A stretch of DNA of 64,000 nucleotides from Ureibacillus yapensis (GTDB lineage: Bacteria; Bacillota; Bacilli; Bacillales_A; Planococcaceae): the NCBI RefSeq assembly GCF_003515775.1, contig NZ_QWEI01000009.1:1-64000 (forward strand), written 5' to 3'. This document shows, one piece after another, positions 30,547-39,570 of the stretch (positions are counted from its first letter, which is position 1; every line of letters starts with the position of its first letter). The position numbers and the translations under genes are program-made. The notes below the pieces were generated by a model. It searched no databases. It saw nothing but the letters and a program-made list of their open reading frames with translations, and was not told where the DNA came from.

Positions 30547-32189
30547 TACTTCACCCTCTTACCTAACACTTGTATGATTACTACCGATAAAATACTAATC
30601 CCAATAATCAAAAGCGATGAAATCGAAGCCTCATAAATTTGCTCATCATGTGCATATTGATAGGTCTTTGTTGCCAGTGTTTCAAAATTGAAAGGTCTCA
30701 GCAACAAAGCCAATGGCAGTTCCTTGCAAATTTCAACAAACGTCAATACAAAGCCGCTCATTAAAGCTCCTTTTATTAAAGGCAACTCGACTTTAAAAAA
30801 CGTTTTTGTAACACTTAAGCCAAGCATTCTGGAAGCTTCCGTATATTTCATGCCTATTTTCTCATAACCTACCTCTATTGCATTAAATCCTGTTGCCATA
30901 AAACGTATAAAATAACCAGCAACCAACATTACTAAAGATAAACTTAAAATAAGCGGCGCTTCCCCAAGCCCCATACTCTTGTATATCGGTGCAAGCCATT
31001 GATCAAGGGAAATAAAGAGCGCCAATACACCGATTGCGATAATGGGCCCCGGAATCGAATATCCCGAAGTAATAACTTTTGAAACGGCGAAGGAAAAGGT
31101 TGAGTGAGAACGGCAAACATTAGCCGCAACCAATGAAAATATCAGAATAATCAATGTAGCGATCACTGCCAAAAACACCGTTTGATAAATCAAAGTGAAA
31201 AATGAAGATTCCCACACCTTAGTAAAGGTCATTTTTGCCCATGTAATCAGCTGAATAAAGGGGATAAGGAAACTTATCAGAAATATGGCACCGCAGTAAA
31301 TGAAAGCCCCTATTCCTTTCATTCCTTTCAGTTTGACGGGAACAAGAGGCCTTGATTTATTATTGAGATGATACCGTTTTCTCTGTCTTAGCAATTTTTC
31401 AAGGAAGAAAACGCCCATAATAATAACCATTAACCACGCAGCAAGCCTCATTGCGGAATTCACGTCATACATCCCGAACCATGTTTGAAAAATGGCGGTT
31501 GCAATCGTATGGATACCCAAAAGGCTTGTTACCCCATAGTCCCCCAGCACTTCGAATATGACAAGGACCGTCCCCCCCACAATCGCCGGCCTTGCAAGAG
31601 GCAGAACTATTTTAAAAAAGATGGCGCTTGGTTTCTGCCCTAACAATCTTGCATTTTCTATGTAGGATGTACTTTGACTTTCAAGGAATGCTCTTGTAAT
31701 CATATAAACATAGGGAAATAAAAACATAGTGAAAATGAATACTGCTCCCCTGATTCCGGAAATGGACAACAATTCCGGATTAATCTGGTAATTATATTCA
31801 TTTCTTAAGGTTGATTGAATGATACCCGTATACCCTAACATCGTCCGATAAGTATAGGCCGCAATAAAAGTTGGTATTGCAAGCGGCAACAATAAACCAT
31901 GGCGGAAAAACTTTCTAAGCGGAAAATCATACGCGGCAATCAGCCAAGCCAAACTAACACCTAGAAAAGCTGTAAAAGTTCCGGTGAGTCCAACAAGCAA
32001 GAGTGTGTTTGCTACATAATTGCTTAGCAAGTACTGACGTATATGAATCCAGTTTTCATTGGGTTCTTGAAATATTGTGGAGAAAATAAAAAGGATAGGC
32101 AGTAGAATGACTACTGCCCCAACCAAGCTGATGATCCACCAACCATTTAGTTCTTTTTTTAGATTTCGTTTCATTAAATCCAGTTTCAT
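30546..32189 (-). CDS. Fe(III) ABC transporter permease, FbpB type
   Basis: The 547-residue membrane protein is a fused double permease with about 12 helices. Each half carries the EAA-type loop: ENARLLGQKPSAIFFKIVLP and TEASRMLGLSVTKTFFKVEL. This is the FbpB/SfuB form in which both transmembrane domains are on one chain. The ATG at 32189 overlaps the binding-protein stop (TAATG), and its own stop overlaps the ATPase start in the same way, so the three are translationally coupled. Iron-regulated through the Fur box at 33312. Confidence 0.88.
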   Translation of the reverse strand: MKLDLMKRNLKKELNGWWIISLVGAVVILLPILFIFSTIFQEPNENWIHIRQYLLSNYVANTLLLVGLTGTFTAFLGVSLAWLIAAYDFPLRKFFRHGLLLPLAIPTFIAAYTYRTMLGYTGIIQSTLRNEYNYQINPELLSISGIRGAVFIFTMFLFPYVYMITRAFLESQSTSYIENARLLGQKPSAIFFKIVLPLARPAIVGGTVLVIFEVLGDYGVTSLLGIHTIATAIFQTWFGMYDVNSAMRLAAWLMVIIMGVFFLEKLLRQRKRYHLNNKSRPLVPVKLKGMKGIGAFIYCGAIFLISFLIPFIQLITWAKMTFTKVWESSFFTLIYQTVFLAVIATLIILIFSLVAANVCRSHSTFSFAVSKVITSGYSIPGPIIAIGVLALFISLDQWLAPIYKSMGLGEAPLILSLSLVMLVAGYFIRFMATGFNAIEVGYEKIGMKYTEASRMLGLSVTKTFFKVELPLIKGALMSGFVLTFVEICKELPLALLLRPFNFETLATKTYQYAHDEQIYEASISSLLIIGISILSVVIIQVLGKRVK

Positions 32190-33265
32190 TACTTCCAACC
32201 TGTTTTATTAAAGATTTCGATTGCCTTTTTATTATGCTCTCCTAAAGTATCGAAATTCAATTCTTGCATTTTAAATTCTCCCCAACTCTCCAGCAATTCC
32301 GGTTTTTGTGCTTGCGGATTTACAGGGAACTCAAAATTATTGGCAGCCAAGAATTCCTGAGCTTCAACACCTGTAATATACTCGATCAGCTTTGTAGCAT
32401 TTTCTTTATTCTTGCTATGCTTCGTCAACCCAATACCACTGATGTTTACATGCGTCCCGTTTGTTTCTTGGTTCGGGAAGAAGACGCCAATGCTGTCAGC
32501 AACTTTTACCTCTTCCGGATCTTCGGAATTTGCAAGCAGGCCTACATAGTAGGTATTCATGATGGCAATATCCCCAGTACCGGCAGCAATCGCTTTTGCT
32601 TGATCGCGGTCTCCTCCATCCGGCTGGCGAGCAAAATTATTTACGATTCCTTGTGCCCACTGTTCCGCTTGTTCTTCACCGTTCAGTTCAATAAATGAAG
32701 CAAGTAAAGATTGGTTATATAGACTTGTTGAAGAGCGTACCAATAATCTGCCCTTCCATTTCTCATTTGTTAAATCTTCATATGTAGACAATTCCTCAGG
32801 CGACACCCGTTCTTTTGAATAGGCAATGATACGTGCTCTTGTTCCCATCCCAATCCAGTTATTTTCTGCATCACGAAGGTTTTCAGGTACATTTTCATTA
32901 ATAATTTCGGAAGATACTGGTTGGAAGATGCCGTTTTGTTTAGCATTTGCCAGAACACCACCATCCACAGTGATAAATAAATCCGCTTCTGTACTTTCCC
33001 CTTCACGTTTTAATCGTTCAATAAGTTCTTCCGCTTCCCCTTTAACAACATTTACTTTAATGCCTGTTTCTTCCGTAAACTTTTTATAGATTTCGTCATC
33101 AGCATCATAATGCCTTGCAGTATAAATATTAACTTCTTGATTTTCTGCTTTTTGAGGACCAGATGCTTCCTCCTCGGTTGTTGTCTTTTGTGCGCTGCAA
33201 CCGGCCAACCCAATAGCAAGAGCTGCACTGACCAAGAAAGGTTTAAATAATTTTGGAAATTTCAT
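32189..33265 (-). CDS. Fe(III) ABC transporter substrate-binding lipoprotein, FbpA type
   Basis: The 358-residue protein has a lipoprotein signal with lipobox LAGC near residue 23. The mature part starts VNIYTARHYDADDEIYKKF and contains VVKGEAEELIERLKREG, ADLFITVDGG and the Tyr pair in AIMNTYYVGLLA that usually binds ferric iron in FbpA/FutA proteins. It is the first gene of the operon and has a near-perfect Fur box upstream. It delivers ferric iron to the FbpB-type permease. Confidence 0.9.
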   Translation of the reverse strand: MKFPKLFKPFLVSAALAIGLAGCSAQKTTTEEEASGPQKAENQEVNIYTARHYDADDEIYKKFTEETGIKVNVVKGEAEELIERLKREGESTEADLFITVDGGVLANAKQNGIFQPVSSEIINENVPENLRDAENNWIGMGTRARIIAYSKERVSPEELSTYEDLTNEKWKGRLLVRSSTSLYNQSLLASFIELNGEEQAEQWAQGIVNNFARQPDGGDRDQAKAIAAGTGDIAIMNTYYVGLLANSEDPEEVKVADSIGVFFPNQETNGTHVNISGIGLTKHSKNKENATKLIEYITGVEAQEFLAANNFEFPVNPQAQKPELLESWGEFKMQELNFDTLGEHNKKAIEIFNKTGWK

Positions 33266-33311
33266 TTTACTAATCTCTCCTTCTATTCAATTTTGATATT
33301 CGACCAACAAC

Positions 33312-33330
33312 GATTATGATAATCATTATC
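33312..33330. promoter_or_regulatory. Fur box of the Fe(III) importer operon
   Basis: GATTATGATAATCATTATC matches the 19-bp Fur consensus at 18 positions and lies 47 bases before the binding-protein start. Confidence 0.9.
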
Positions 33331-33640
33331 AATTAGCTAAAAGTAATTTTACTTTCTGCCGAGTAATGTGTCAACAGCTTTTCTGAAAATTCAACCTTCC
33401 ATTATATATATATTTATTTATATGCATTAAAAAGAACAGTTAAAAAAAGCCTTATGGGAGATGCAAATCCACAAGGCTTAGTCCTTTGCAGCCAGGCTCA
33501 ATTAAATTCAGTCACCAAGATACACTCTAGTATAAGTAATAGTAAGAATTCCATTTGACAGAATTTGATGCTCCAAAAATATGTTCAACAAAAGAACTAT
33601 AGTTCCTCTTCATTAACGCTCACTTTGAAAATTCATATTA
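33331..33640. other. Gene-free stretch
   Basis: Contains a loose stem AAGCCTT...AAGGCTT near 33450-33479 and otherwise nothing supported. Confidence 0.35.
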
Positions 33641-33964
33641 TTACCGATTTTCCCTTCTGCGTCTTCTTTCTCGATGATTTTCGATATATTGAACGTTCCG
33701 GGACTTCTCGTTTCTCTCATCTTTCTTTTTATCGCCACTTGTTAGCTCTTTCAACATTTTCAAAGCAGCTCTAAATTCTTCATGCGACATTTTGTTCGTG
33801 GCAAGCATCGAGCATAGATATGCGTATGCAATCGATGTAGTATCAACAATTACGTTAACATTTACATCCACATCCGAGTTTCCGCTTTCGCCTATATGGG
33901 ACTTGGCAAGATCCATCTCCCAAACTTTATTGCTATTATCGTTTCTATTGCGGTGTTCGCTCAT
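33641..33964 (-). CDS. Probable spore-surface protein
   Basis: The 107-residue protein has a disordered head (SEHRNRNDNSNKVWEMDL), an alternating Val/Asp/Asn stretch (SDVDVNVNVIVDTTSIAYAY), a helical centre (SHEEFRAALKMLKELTSG), and a very basic tail (RERRRRRENR). This pattern is seen in coat and exosporium proteins, but no family is recognised. It is downstream of the Asn/Asp/Arg repeat protein at 34165-34533 and separated from it by a chain of palindromes. The downstream start has a GGAGGGCGGAGATGAGC context. Confidence 0.5.
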   Translation of the reverse strand: MSEHRNRNDNSNKVWEMDLAKSHIGESGNSDVDVNVNVIVDTTSIAYAYLCSMLATNKMSHEEFRAALKMLKELTSGDKKKDERNEKSRNVQYIENHRERRRRRENR

Positions 33965-33984
33965 CTCCGCCCTCCTTTATGCAA

Positions 33985-34019
33985 AAAAAGATGGGATAGT
34001 TTTCATCCTCCCATCCCAC
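33985..34019 (-). terminator. Stem-loop between the two spore-surface genes
   Basis: On the minus strand GATGGGA and its near-complement TCCCATC close a loop followed by TTTTTTTG. Confidence 0.5.
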
Positions 34020-34035
34020 CCTTTGCTCCTAATCA

Positions 34036-34165
34036 AATACGCCTTGGCGTATTAGCGCCTAGATTTTATCGAGCTGGCTCGATAAATTCCCTCTAAAAAA
34101 TCTGTGGCATCCGCCGGAGGCTTTAACTTCATTCAGTTGGGGTTTGACCCCCAACTGGATAAAGT
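34036..34165. repeat. Chain of three near-perfect palindromes
   Basis: AATACGCC/GGCGTATT (34036-34053), TTTATCGAGC/GCTCGATAAA (34065-34086) and CAGTTGGGG/CCCCAACTG (34134-34157), the last extended by AACTT...AAGTT. Only short loops separate the arms. The block starts at the stop codon of the 34165 gene. It resembles a compound REP/MITE-type insertion or multi-hairpin 3' UTR. Confidence 0.7.
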
Positions 34166-34533
34166 TAAATTTCGAATCGTTGGTTTTGGTTTTGGCGTTG
34201 GCGTTGGTTTGCATTAGCTTCTGCATCAGCGTCTGCTTCAGAATCAGAATCAGAATCAGCCTCGGCGCGTACACGTGAATTGGAATCAGAATCAACATTG
34301 ATATCTAAATCAACGCGAGCGTTTCCACTGTTTGTGACTCGTGCAATGTTGGTATTTCTGTCTACGACGTTTGTGTCGACATCATTATCCACTTCATTTC
34401 TTGCTCTTGCCTCATTGTCGATGTCGATTTCATTTTCATTTTCATTTTCATTTTCAGCATTGGCACGAACTCGGAATTCAGATTGATTGTTTCCGTTGTC
34501 ACGATTTCTTCTGTTTCGCCATACTCTACTCAT
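34165..34533 (-). CDS. Asn/Asp/Arg/Glu repeat protein, probable spore-surface component
   Basis: The ATG at 34533 follows AGAGAGGTGAAG; 122 residues. After a basic head (SRVWRNRRNRDNGNNQSEF) come low-complexity blocks: NENENENE, then an acidic/valine section with NTNIARVTNSGNARVDLDIN, then SDSDSEADADAEANANQ and a Gln/Arg/Asn tail. No catalytic motif exists. The Val/Asp section echoes the protein at 33641, suggesting they work together, perhaps in coat or exosporium. Function is not known. Confidence 0.55.
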   Translation of the reverse strand: MSRVWRNRRNRDNGNNQSEFRVRANAENENENENEIDIDNEARARNEVDNDVDTNVVDRNTNIARVTNSGNARVDLDINVDSDSNSRVRAEADSDSDSEADADAEANANQRQRQNQNQRFEI

Positions 34534-34729
34534 GTTCTTCACCTCTCTCTCTTTCGTTCTGCTCATAGTGTATTCATTTGCTTAAAGGAGAATATAGACG
34601 AATGTAATAGTCAGAAGAACTATTGGTCAATAAATTTATAGTCCTCCTCTGCAACAAAAAAATATACCCTCAGGGTGTCAATAGAGTCCACAATATTTCA
34701 AGAGAATGGTTATAAAAAACGCCCCTCAT

Positions 34730-35119
34730 CTATTTGTCAAAAAATCTAAGACGTGCTTCTTTTGCTGCCTCAAAACTTCTTCTCGTAAATTCAAACGGAT
34801 CCATTTCAACATTCTCCCAATGCATATACATTAACCTTGGTTCATCAAACAGCCAGTGGTTATGAAAGGCAGTTACTTTAAGTCCTCTTTTTCTCAATGC
34901 ATCGAGCATTGGATTAATTTCTCTTTCAAGGAGCACCGTTTCACCCAGATTAAGACCATTATTCTCAAAAGACAACATAAATGGAAGTGCTAATGGAGAA
35001 ATCGTGCGACGCCCTAAGATCGTTGCTCGAATATCCCGAAGACGCATAATTACACAAACAGGGGTAGATTGAACTACTTCGCCACCGATAATATCTGCAA
35101 GTTTTTGACAAGTTGACAA
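34730..35119 (-). CDS. DUF1259-type protein
   Basis: A TTG start at 35119 lies seven bases after AAGGAGG. The 129 residues include LADIIGGEVVQSTPVCVIMR, then RATILGRRTISPLALPFML, LNLGETVLLEREINPMLDAL and the block TAFHNHWLFDEPRLMYMHWE. This is the DUF1259 (LppY/LpqO) family; the conserved His/Asp residues in the last block suggest metal binding. It covers about one copy of the domain, which occurs doubled in some relatives. Function unknown. Confidence 0.7.
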   Translation of the reverse strand: MSTCQKLADIIGGEVVQSTPVCVIMRLRDIRATILGRRTISPLALPFMLSFENNGLNLGETVLLEREINPMLDALRKRGLKVTAFHNHWLFDEPRLMYMHWENVEMDPFEFTRRSFEAAKEARLRFFDK

Positions 35120-35449
35120 AATTATTCCTCCTTCCTGCATTATCTAATACAGTTTATGAGGGATATGCAAGATTTGTTAGGCAGATTGTATGTAGGCATC
35201 GATATAATAATAAAAAAAAGAGAAATAAATTAACCCCAAAGGTTTAACACTTTTAATGATAGTGATGATCATCTTTCACTATATTCTTATCTGTTATAAA
35301 AATTGCATCCACATTCTTCTCGCTATATCTTCGTCATATATTCAACAAACACTATTGGAGGAAGTTGACCAAAAAATATTATAATTTATGACAAATACGT
35401 GACATCGCTTGAATGGGAACTATTTCTCAATTACGTTAAGGGAGGCTAC

Positions 35450-35489
35450 TTCAATCAGTTTTATATGAAAATCATGAACTGATTGAATA
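35450..35489. promoter_or_regulatory. Long inverted repeat upstream of copC
   Basis: CTTCAATCAGTT and AACTGATTGAA flank a 16-base loop, 40 bases before the copC start. It has no T-run, so an operator or mRNA element is more likely than a terminator. Confidence 0.45.
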
Positions 35490-35529
35490 CTAAAAATCTT
35501 TTTATCACAAAGGTTCAGGAGGGTTTATT

Positions 35530-36084
35530 TTGAAACGATTTACTATAGCTGCAGCAGCAGTCTTACTGGCAACAACTATTTCACACACCGCTTTTGCTCA
35601 TTCCAACCTGGGTGCGTCCAACCCGGCAGATGGAGAGGTCGTCGCGGAGCCATTAAATGAAATTACCCTTGAATTTGAAGGACAAATTGAACAAGGCAGT
35701 TTCATTGAGGTTACAACAACTTCAGGACAAGCTGTTGAAATCCAAGATATTACTATTGGAGAAGGCACTTTAACAGGTACCGTTGCGGAGCCTCTTCCAA
35801 ATGGCGATTATAGTGTAAACTGGAGTATCATTAGTGCAGATGGCCACCCATTGGAAGGTGATTTCTCGTTTAAAGTGGATGTCCCGGTGACGGAAGCTGA
35901 AGAAGTTTCAGAGGAAGCGGCTGAAGCATCAGAAACAACGGGGACAGCAGAAGAAACAACAGAGGCCAACAACCAAACAACTGAAGCCGAAGAAGAATCC
36001 TCTTCTGGTGCTACAATCCTGATTGTTGTCCTTGTTATTGCCATTTTGGCAGGCGGGATTTTCTTCTTTAAAAAAAGGAAATAA
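35530..36084 (+). CDS. CopC-domain copper-binding protein
   Basis: The 184-residue protein has a signal peptide ending AFA, so the mature chain starts HSNLGASNPADGE with the N-terminal His used for copper in CopC. The second copper motif, SADGHPLEGDFSF, is present at about residue 107. An acidic Glu/Thr-rich stalk and a C-terminal helix with a basic end (GGIFFFKKRK) anchor it to the membrane. CopD follows after three bases. Together they correspond to a split YcnJ. Confidence 0.88.
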   Translation: MKRFTIAAAAVLLATTISHTAFAHSNLGASNPADGEVVAEPLNEITLEFEGQIEQGSFIEVTTTSGQAVEIQDITIGEGTLTGTVAEPLPNGDYSVNWSIISADGHPLEGDFSFKVDVPVTEAEEVSEEAAEASETTGTAEETTEANNQTTEAEEESSSGATILIVVLVIAILAGGIFFFKKRK

Positions 36085-36087
36085 TCA

Positions 36088-37179
36088 ATGGAAATTCTAG
36101 TGATTATTAGTCAGGTACTGTTATATCTATGCTTTTCGGTTTTAGCAGGAAGTTTTCTTCTTATGCTTGTTCCACGCCACTATCGTCCCGAACTAAACAT
36201 TCCAAAGAGCTTATTGTTGCTCAGTGCAATTGGAATCCCTATTTTTGCCTTTATACCGGTTTGGGATATTATTTTATTTATTGCTCCACGATTAGGTTTA
36301 ATGGAGTCGATAAAAATAGTTTTGACAACCTATACAGCCGGTACTGCGTGGGACTTTACCCTGCTTGTTTCAATCGTATTGGTTCTCTTGATTATCTTTA
36401 CTAAGTCCACCGAAAAGACCCTTTTCGCTTATTTGGGCGCGTTACTGACATTTGGATCTATATTTACGGTTGCTTGGTCTAGCCATGCCGGTGCACTTAA
36501 TCCTCAAATCGGCATCATCAGCGACTTTATTCATTTAGTTGCTGTGAGCATTTGGGTTGGGGTTCTGCTTATAATGGGCTGGTTTTCCAACAATCATGAG
36601 AATTGGCTCAAATTTTTAAGCTGGTTTTCTATCGTTGCTTTTAGCTGTTTAAGCGCTACGGCTCTTAGTGGGTTATTTATGATGGATGTGATCGTGGATG
36701 GCTATATCGACTCATGGATGGTTTCCTATGGCCAAGGTTTATTGTTGAAGCACCTATTCATGCTGCCGCTTCTTTTTTATGCATTAGTAAACGGGCTGAT
36801 CGTAAAATATAAAATAAGTAAAAATGCCAGCTTTAATCCAACTCCATGGATTCGTCTGGAAAGCTTTATCTTATTTGCAATATTTACGATTACAGCGATC
36901 TTTTCACAACAACCACCGCCTCATGGGAATTATTTAACAAATGAAGCCATATCGCCTTTGTTCCGCTTTTTCAATGATGCACCCATTGATATCAACAGTA
37001 CGGTTGGTTTTGTGGTCAATTCAAATACGGTCATCTTCTTTTTCTTAACCGTATTGCTTTTGGGATTAATGGTATTATCTTTTTTCCGAAAAGCGCCAAT
37101 TTTATTGTCTTTCCTTTTCAGCTGCTTATTGGTGGCAAGTATTTTTACCATGTTAATGGTGACAATAGTAGTTCGCTAA
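36088..37179 (+). CDS. CopD-family copper transport membrane protein
   Basis: The 363-residue protein has about nine helices and the CopD domain: SSHAGALNPQIGIISDFIHLVAVSIWVGVL, with two intramembrane histidines, and GYIDSWMVSYGQGLLLKHLFMLPLL. It lies three bases after copC, so both are co-translated. CopC/CopD pairs bring copper into the cell in several bacteria; here copper could feed an oxidase. A strong terminator follows. Confidence 0.85.
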   Translation: MEILVIISQVLLYLCFSVLAGSFLLMLVPRHYRPELNIPKSLLLLSAIGIPIFAFIPVWDIILFIAPRLGLMESIKIVLTTYTAGTAWDFTLLVSIVLVLLIIFTKSTEKTLFAYLGALLTFGSIFTVAWSSHAGALNPQIGIISDFIHLVAVSIWVGVLLIMGWFSNNHENWLKFLSWFSIVAFSCLSATALSGLFMMDVIVDGYIDSWMVSYGQGLLLKHLFMLPLLFYALVNGLIVKYKISKNASFNPTPWIRLESFILFAIFTITAIFSQQPPPHGNYLTNEAISPLFRFFNDAPIDINSTVGFVVNSNTVIFFFLTVLLLGLMVLSFFRKAPILLSFLFSCLLVASIFTMLMVTIVVR

Positions 37180-37217
37180 AACGAGAATGGCTCAGTTAAT
37201 GAGCCTTCTCGTTTTTA
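37178..37217 (+). terminator. Terminator of copCD
   Basis: AAAACGAGAA...TTCTCGTTTTTA with an inner GCTCA/TGAGC stem. Confidence 0.85.
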
Positions 37218-37263
37218 TTTTGCTGAATCCAAATAATTAAACAGATTCAGATAATCGGTTGGC

Positions 37264-37492
37264 TTAATCGATAAGTTCGATATTAATCATTGCATCAATC
37301 ACCATTTTGTACAGTTCTTCGCAATCTTGTAAAATATAATTCTGCTGAATGTCCCTAAATAATGCATGCCTCTGAAGCAATTGGCGCGGAATAAAGGTAT
37401 TGCTCCAACTAGTCCAGATTTTCAACATATTGTTTCGGACAATCCAGTTAAAGAACCCCTTTACTTCTTTTCTACATATAATGTCTAGGAAT
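37264..37492 (-). other. Possible remnant ORF without a good start
   Basis: An open minus-strand frame of about 75 codons includes FFNWIVRNNMLKIWTSW, then RQLLQRHALFRDIQQN and YKMVIDAMINIELID before the stop. The composition looks like real protein, but the only ATG (37428) has no ribosome site. It may be the tail of a broken gene. No family recognised. Confidence 0.3.
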
Positions 37493-37514
37493 TAACTTAA
37501 AGGAGTGAAAATAC

Positions 37515-37790
37515 ATGGGTTTTTTCCAACCCGAGGGAACAATGGCACCGCAATTCCCTCCCCCACCTTTTGTACCGTCAAAACCTTCTGTTTCATATAT
37601 CATTGATTGTATCTATCAAAACACTTATGTATGGCTTAGAAATGGGGACCAATTCTGGTTTTATCCAACTCGCGTCGAGTATGGCGAAGTATCTGGATAT
37701 CGATGGAATGGGGCCTTCTGGCAATTTTATGGAATTGATCCGAGATTTATAGATGCTGTTGCCTGCCCTCCTGTCCCAACATTATACTAA
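37515..37790 (+). CDS. Conserved aromatic-rich small protein
   Basis: AAGGAGTG precedes the ATG. The 91 residues open with MGFFQPEGTMAPQFPPPPF, a Pro-rich head, followed by CIYQNTYVWLRNGDQFWFYP and GYRWNGAFWQFYGIDPRF. I have a sense of similar Bacillales proteins, but no function is known. The Pro-rich head and aromatic body without a signal peptide would fit a spore-associated protein. Two cysteines flank the body. Confidence 0.65.
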   Translation: MGFFQPEGTMAPQFPPPPFVPSKPSVSYIIDCIYQNTYVWLRNGDQFWFYPTRVEYGEVSGYRWNGAFWQFYGIDPRFIDAVACPPVPTLY

Positions 37791-37901
37791 AATCGCATAA
37801 GCCTTAACTCACATCTCTTAAGATGAGGATTTTCTATTCTGCAAAAAAGGCATTAAAAACCGATCAGTTTTTGGCATTTTTTATACACTTTAAATAGAAG
37901 T

Positions 37902-37941
37902 AGGCGCTGCTCCTTTTCCATAGGATAGCGCCTTATTGTAC
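37902..37941 (-). repeat. R1 repeat copy
   Basis: GGCGCTGCTCCTTTTCC then AGGATAGCGCCTTATTGTA, 160 bases 3' of the minus-strand glycosyltransferase gene. Confidence 0.55.
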
Positions 37942-38100
37942 AATATGAACTCACGATAAATAAAACATTCATCTACATAGGCCTCTGTTTTTTCCACTCC
38001 CTTCTTCATGCAGTTACCAAAACCCAACGCTACTATAATAACCTATTTCCCTGCCCGAAAAATTATGTCGTACATCGAAAAGTATAGACAATGACAAAGG

Positions 38101-39282
38101 TTAAGAGCGCTCCTCAATCTTAGCCATAATCACATCGGCCGCTTCTGCCGCACCGCCGGCATTCCGGAAGGTTTTTGACAGTTTCTGTGCATTATCGTAA
38201 TACGAAAGGTCCGCCAGTATCTCAGCAACCGCTGCCGCCAAATCGTTTGGCTTCTTTCCTTTTAGCTGCACTCCTGCACCTAGCTCGGCAACTCGATCAG
38301 CCACGATCCTTTGTTCGCTATGTTGTGGAAATAAAACCATGGGGACGCCAAAATACAGGCTTTCATTCACACTATTCATGCCACAATGGGTGATAAATAC
38401 ATCTGTAGCCTGTAATACCGATATCTGATCCACGGAGTTTTTCACCGTGAAATTTTCTGGTATGTTGCCAAGTGAAGAAACCTCGGTCTGTTCTCCTACT
38501 GACATCACAACCTCATAGCCCGTATTTGCAAAAGCTTGAATGGCGCTCCGGTAAAAATTTCGATTTTGATTTAATACAGTTCCAAGGGAAATATAGACAA
38601 CCGTTTTATCTTTTTTGTCATTCACTATTGGCGAAGTCTGCCTGATGGATGGTCCCACAAAGGCATATCGTTCAGAAAAAGTATGTACCAGCGGCTGGAA
38701 TTCTTTCGAAGTGTAAACAATGGTGTCCGTCTCGTTATCATTTTGAACAATCTCTACAAAATTCTCCACGTCATAACCATGATTTTGAAGCAACTTCATT
38801 TTTTTATGAATTCTTGGCATACCGACAATCATTCTCCATATTTCCATGAAGTTCCGCTTCATCAGTTTGGCTGTATATTGATTAAAGGCAAAGGAAGTAG
38901 TCGAGCAAATATATGGGATATCAAGTTTCTTGGCAAATAGTTTTCCCCAAAAACATAAAGAGTCGGATACAATACAATCCGGCTGAATTTCCCTTAATTC
39001 CTTACAAACCTTTTCATCCAAAGCAATGGTCGTATCGGCAATCATTTCAATTAAAGCCGCAAAATCTTTGCCAACTTTCCGATCCAGTACTTTTTGTGAA
39101 ACGTTGGGCAAAAATTCATCGCATGCAATAAATGCAGCACCAGAGCCTTTTATTTTTTCCTGAAATTCCAAAAAGGAATAATACCAAACTTTATGGCCTC
39201 TATTCACTAACTCCGTTACCACCGGGATGGTTGGATTGGTATGACCGTGTGCAGGTATGGAAAAAAATACGATTTTGCTCAT
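38101..39282 (-). CDS. GT1/MGT-family glycosyltransferase (YjiC-like)
   Basis: The 393-residue enzyme has a GT-B fold. The N-terminal IVFFSIPAHGHTNPTIPVV carries the family's catalytic His, and the C-terminal donor-binding motif is FITHCGMNSVNESLYFGVPM with FPQHSEQRIVADRV. VVYISLGTVLNQ starts the second Rossmann domain. MGT enzymes transfer sugars from UDP-sugars to macrolides, flavonoids and similar molecules and can serve in detoxification. The gene stands alone on this strand. Confidence 0.85.
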   Translation of the reverse strand: MSKIVFFSIPAHGHTNPTIPVVTELVNRGHKVWYYSFLEFQEKIKGSGAAFIACDEFLPNVSQKVLDRKVGKDFAALIEMIADTTIALDEKVCKELREIQPDCIVSDSLCFWGKLFAKKLDIPYICSTTSFAFNQYTAKLMKRNFMEIWRMIVGMPRIHKKMKLLQNHGYDVENFVEIVQNDNETDTIVYTSKEFQPLVHTFSERYAFVGPSIRQTSPIVNDKKDKTVVYISLGTVLNQNRNFYRSAIQAFANTGYEVVMSVGEQTEVSSLGNIPENFTVKNSVDQISVLQATDVFITHCGMNSVNESLYFGVPMVLFPQHSEQRIVADRVAELGAGVQLKGKKPNDLAAAVAEILADLSYYDNAQKLSKTFRNAGGAAEAADVIMAKIEERS

Positions 39283-39424
39283 CTTGATTCATCTCCCATA
39301 GATTTGCTTTTTGGATTAAATATGATAAATTGTTATATAATCCCACTTTTATCATCAACATTAATCTTAACATAAAAGAATCGTTATTATTTCACGCTAA
39401 AATAATCCTTTATTGCGCTAAAAA

Positions 39425-39470
39425 GAGCGCTGACCTCTTCTCAAGGATAGCGCCCAATTTTTGAATAGCA
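39425..39470 (-). repeat. R1 repeat copy
   Basis: GAGCGCTGACCTCTTCTC then AAGGATAGCGCCCAATTTTT, in the gap between divergent genes. Confidence 0.55.
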
Positions 39471-39520
39471 TGACTGGTACTATTATCGATTTTATTTTCG
39501 CAAAACACATTATTTCTTGA

Positions 39521-39549
39521 CATAATTATTCCCTACTCCTCTCATATTA
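39521..39549 (+). promoter_or_regulatory. Candidate sigma-G promoter of the GPR-site repeat protein
   Basis: CATA (39521-39524), 18 bases, CATATTA (39543-39549) match HATR-N18-CATnHTA without mismatch, 21 bases before the start codon. Confidence 0.55.
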
Positions 39550-39570
39550 AGTACTAAAGGAGATGAACAT

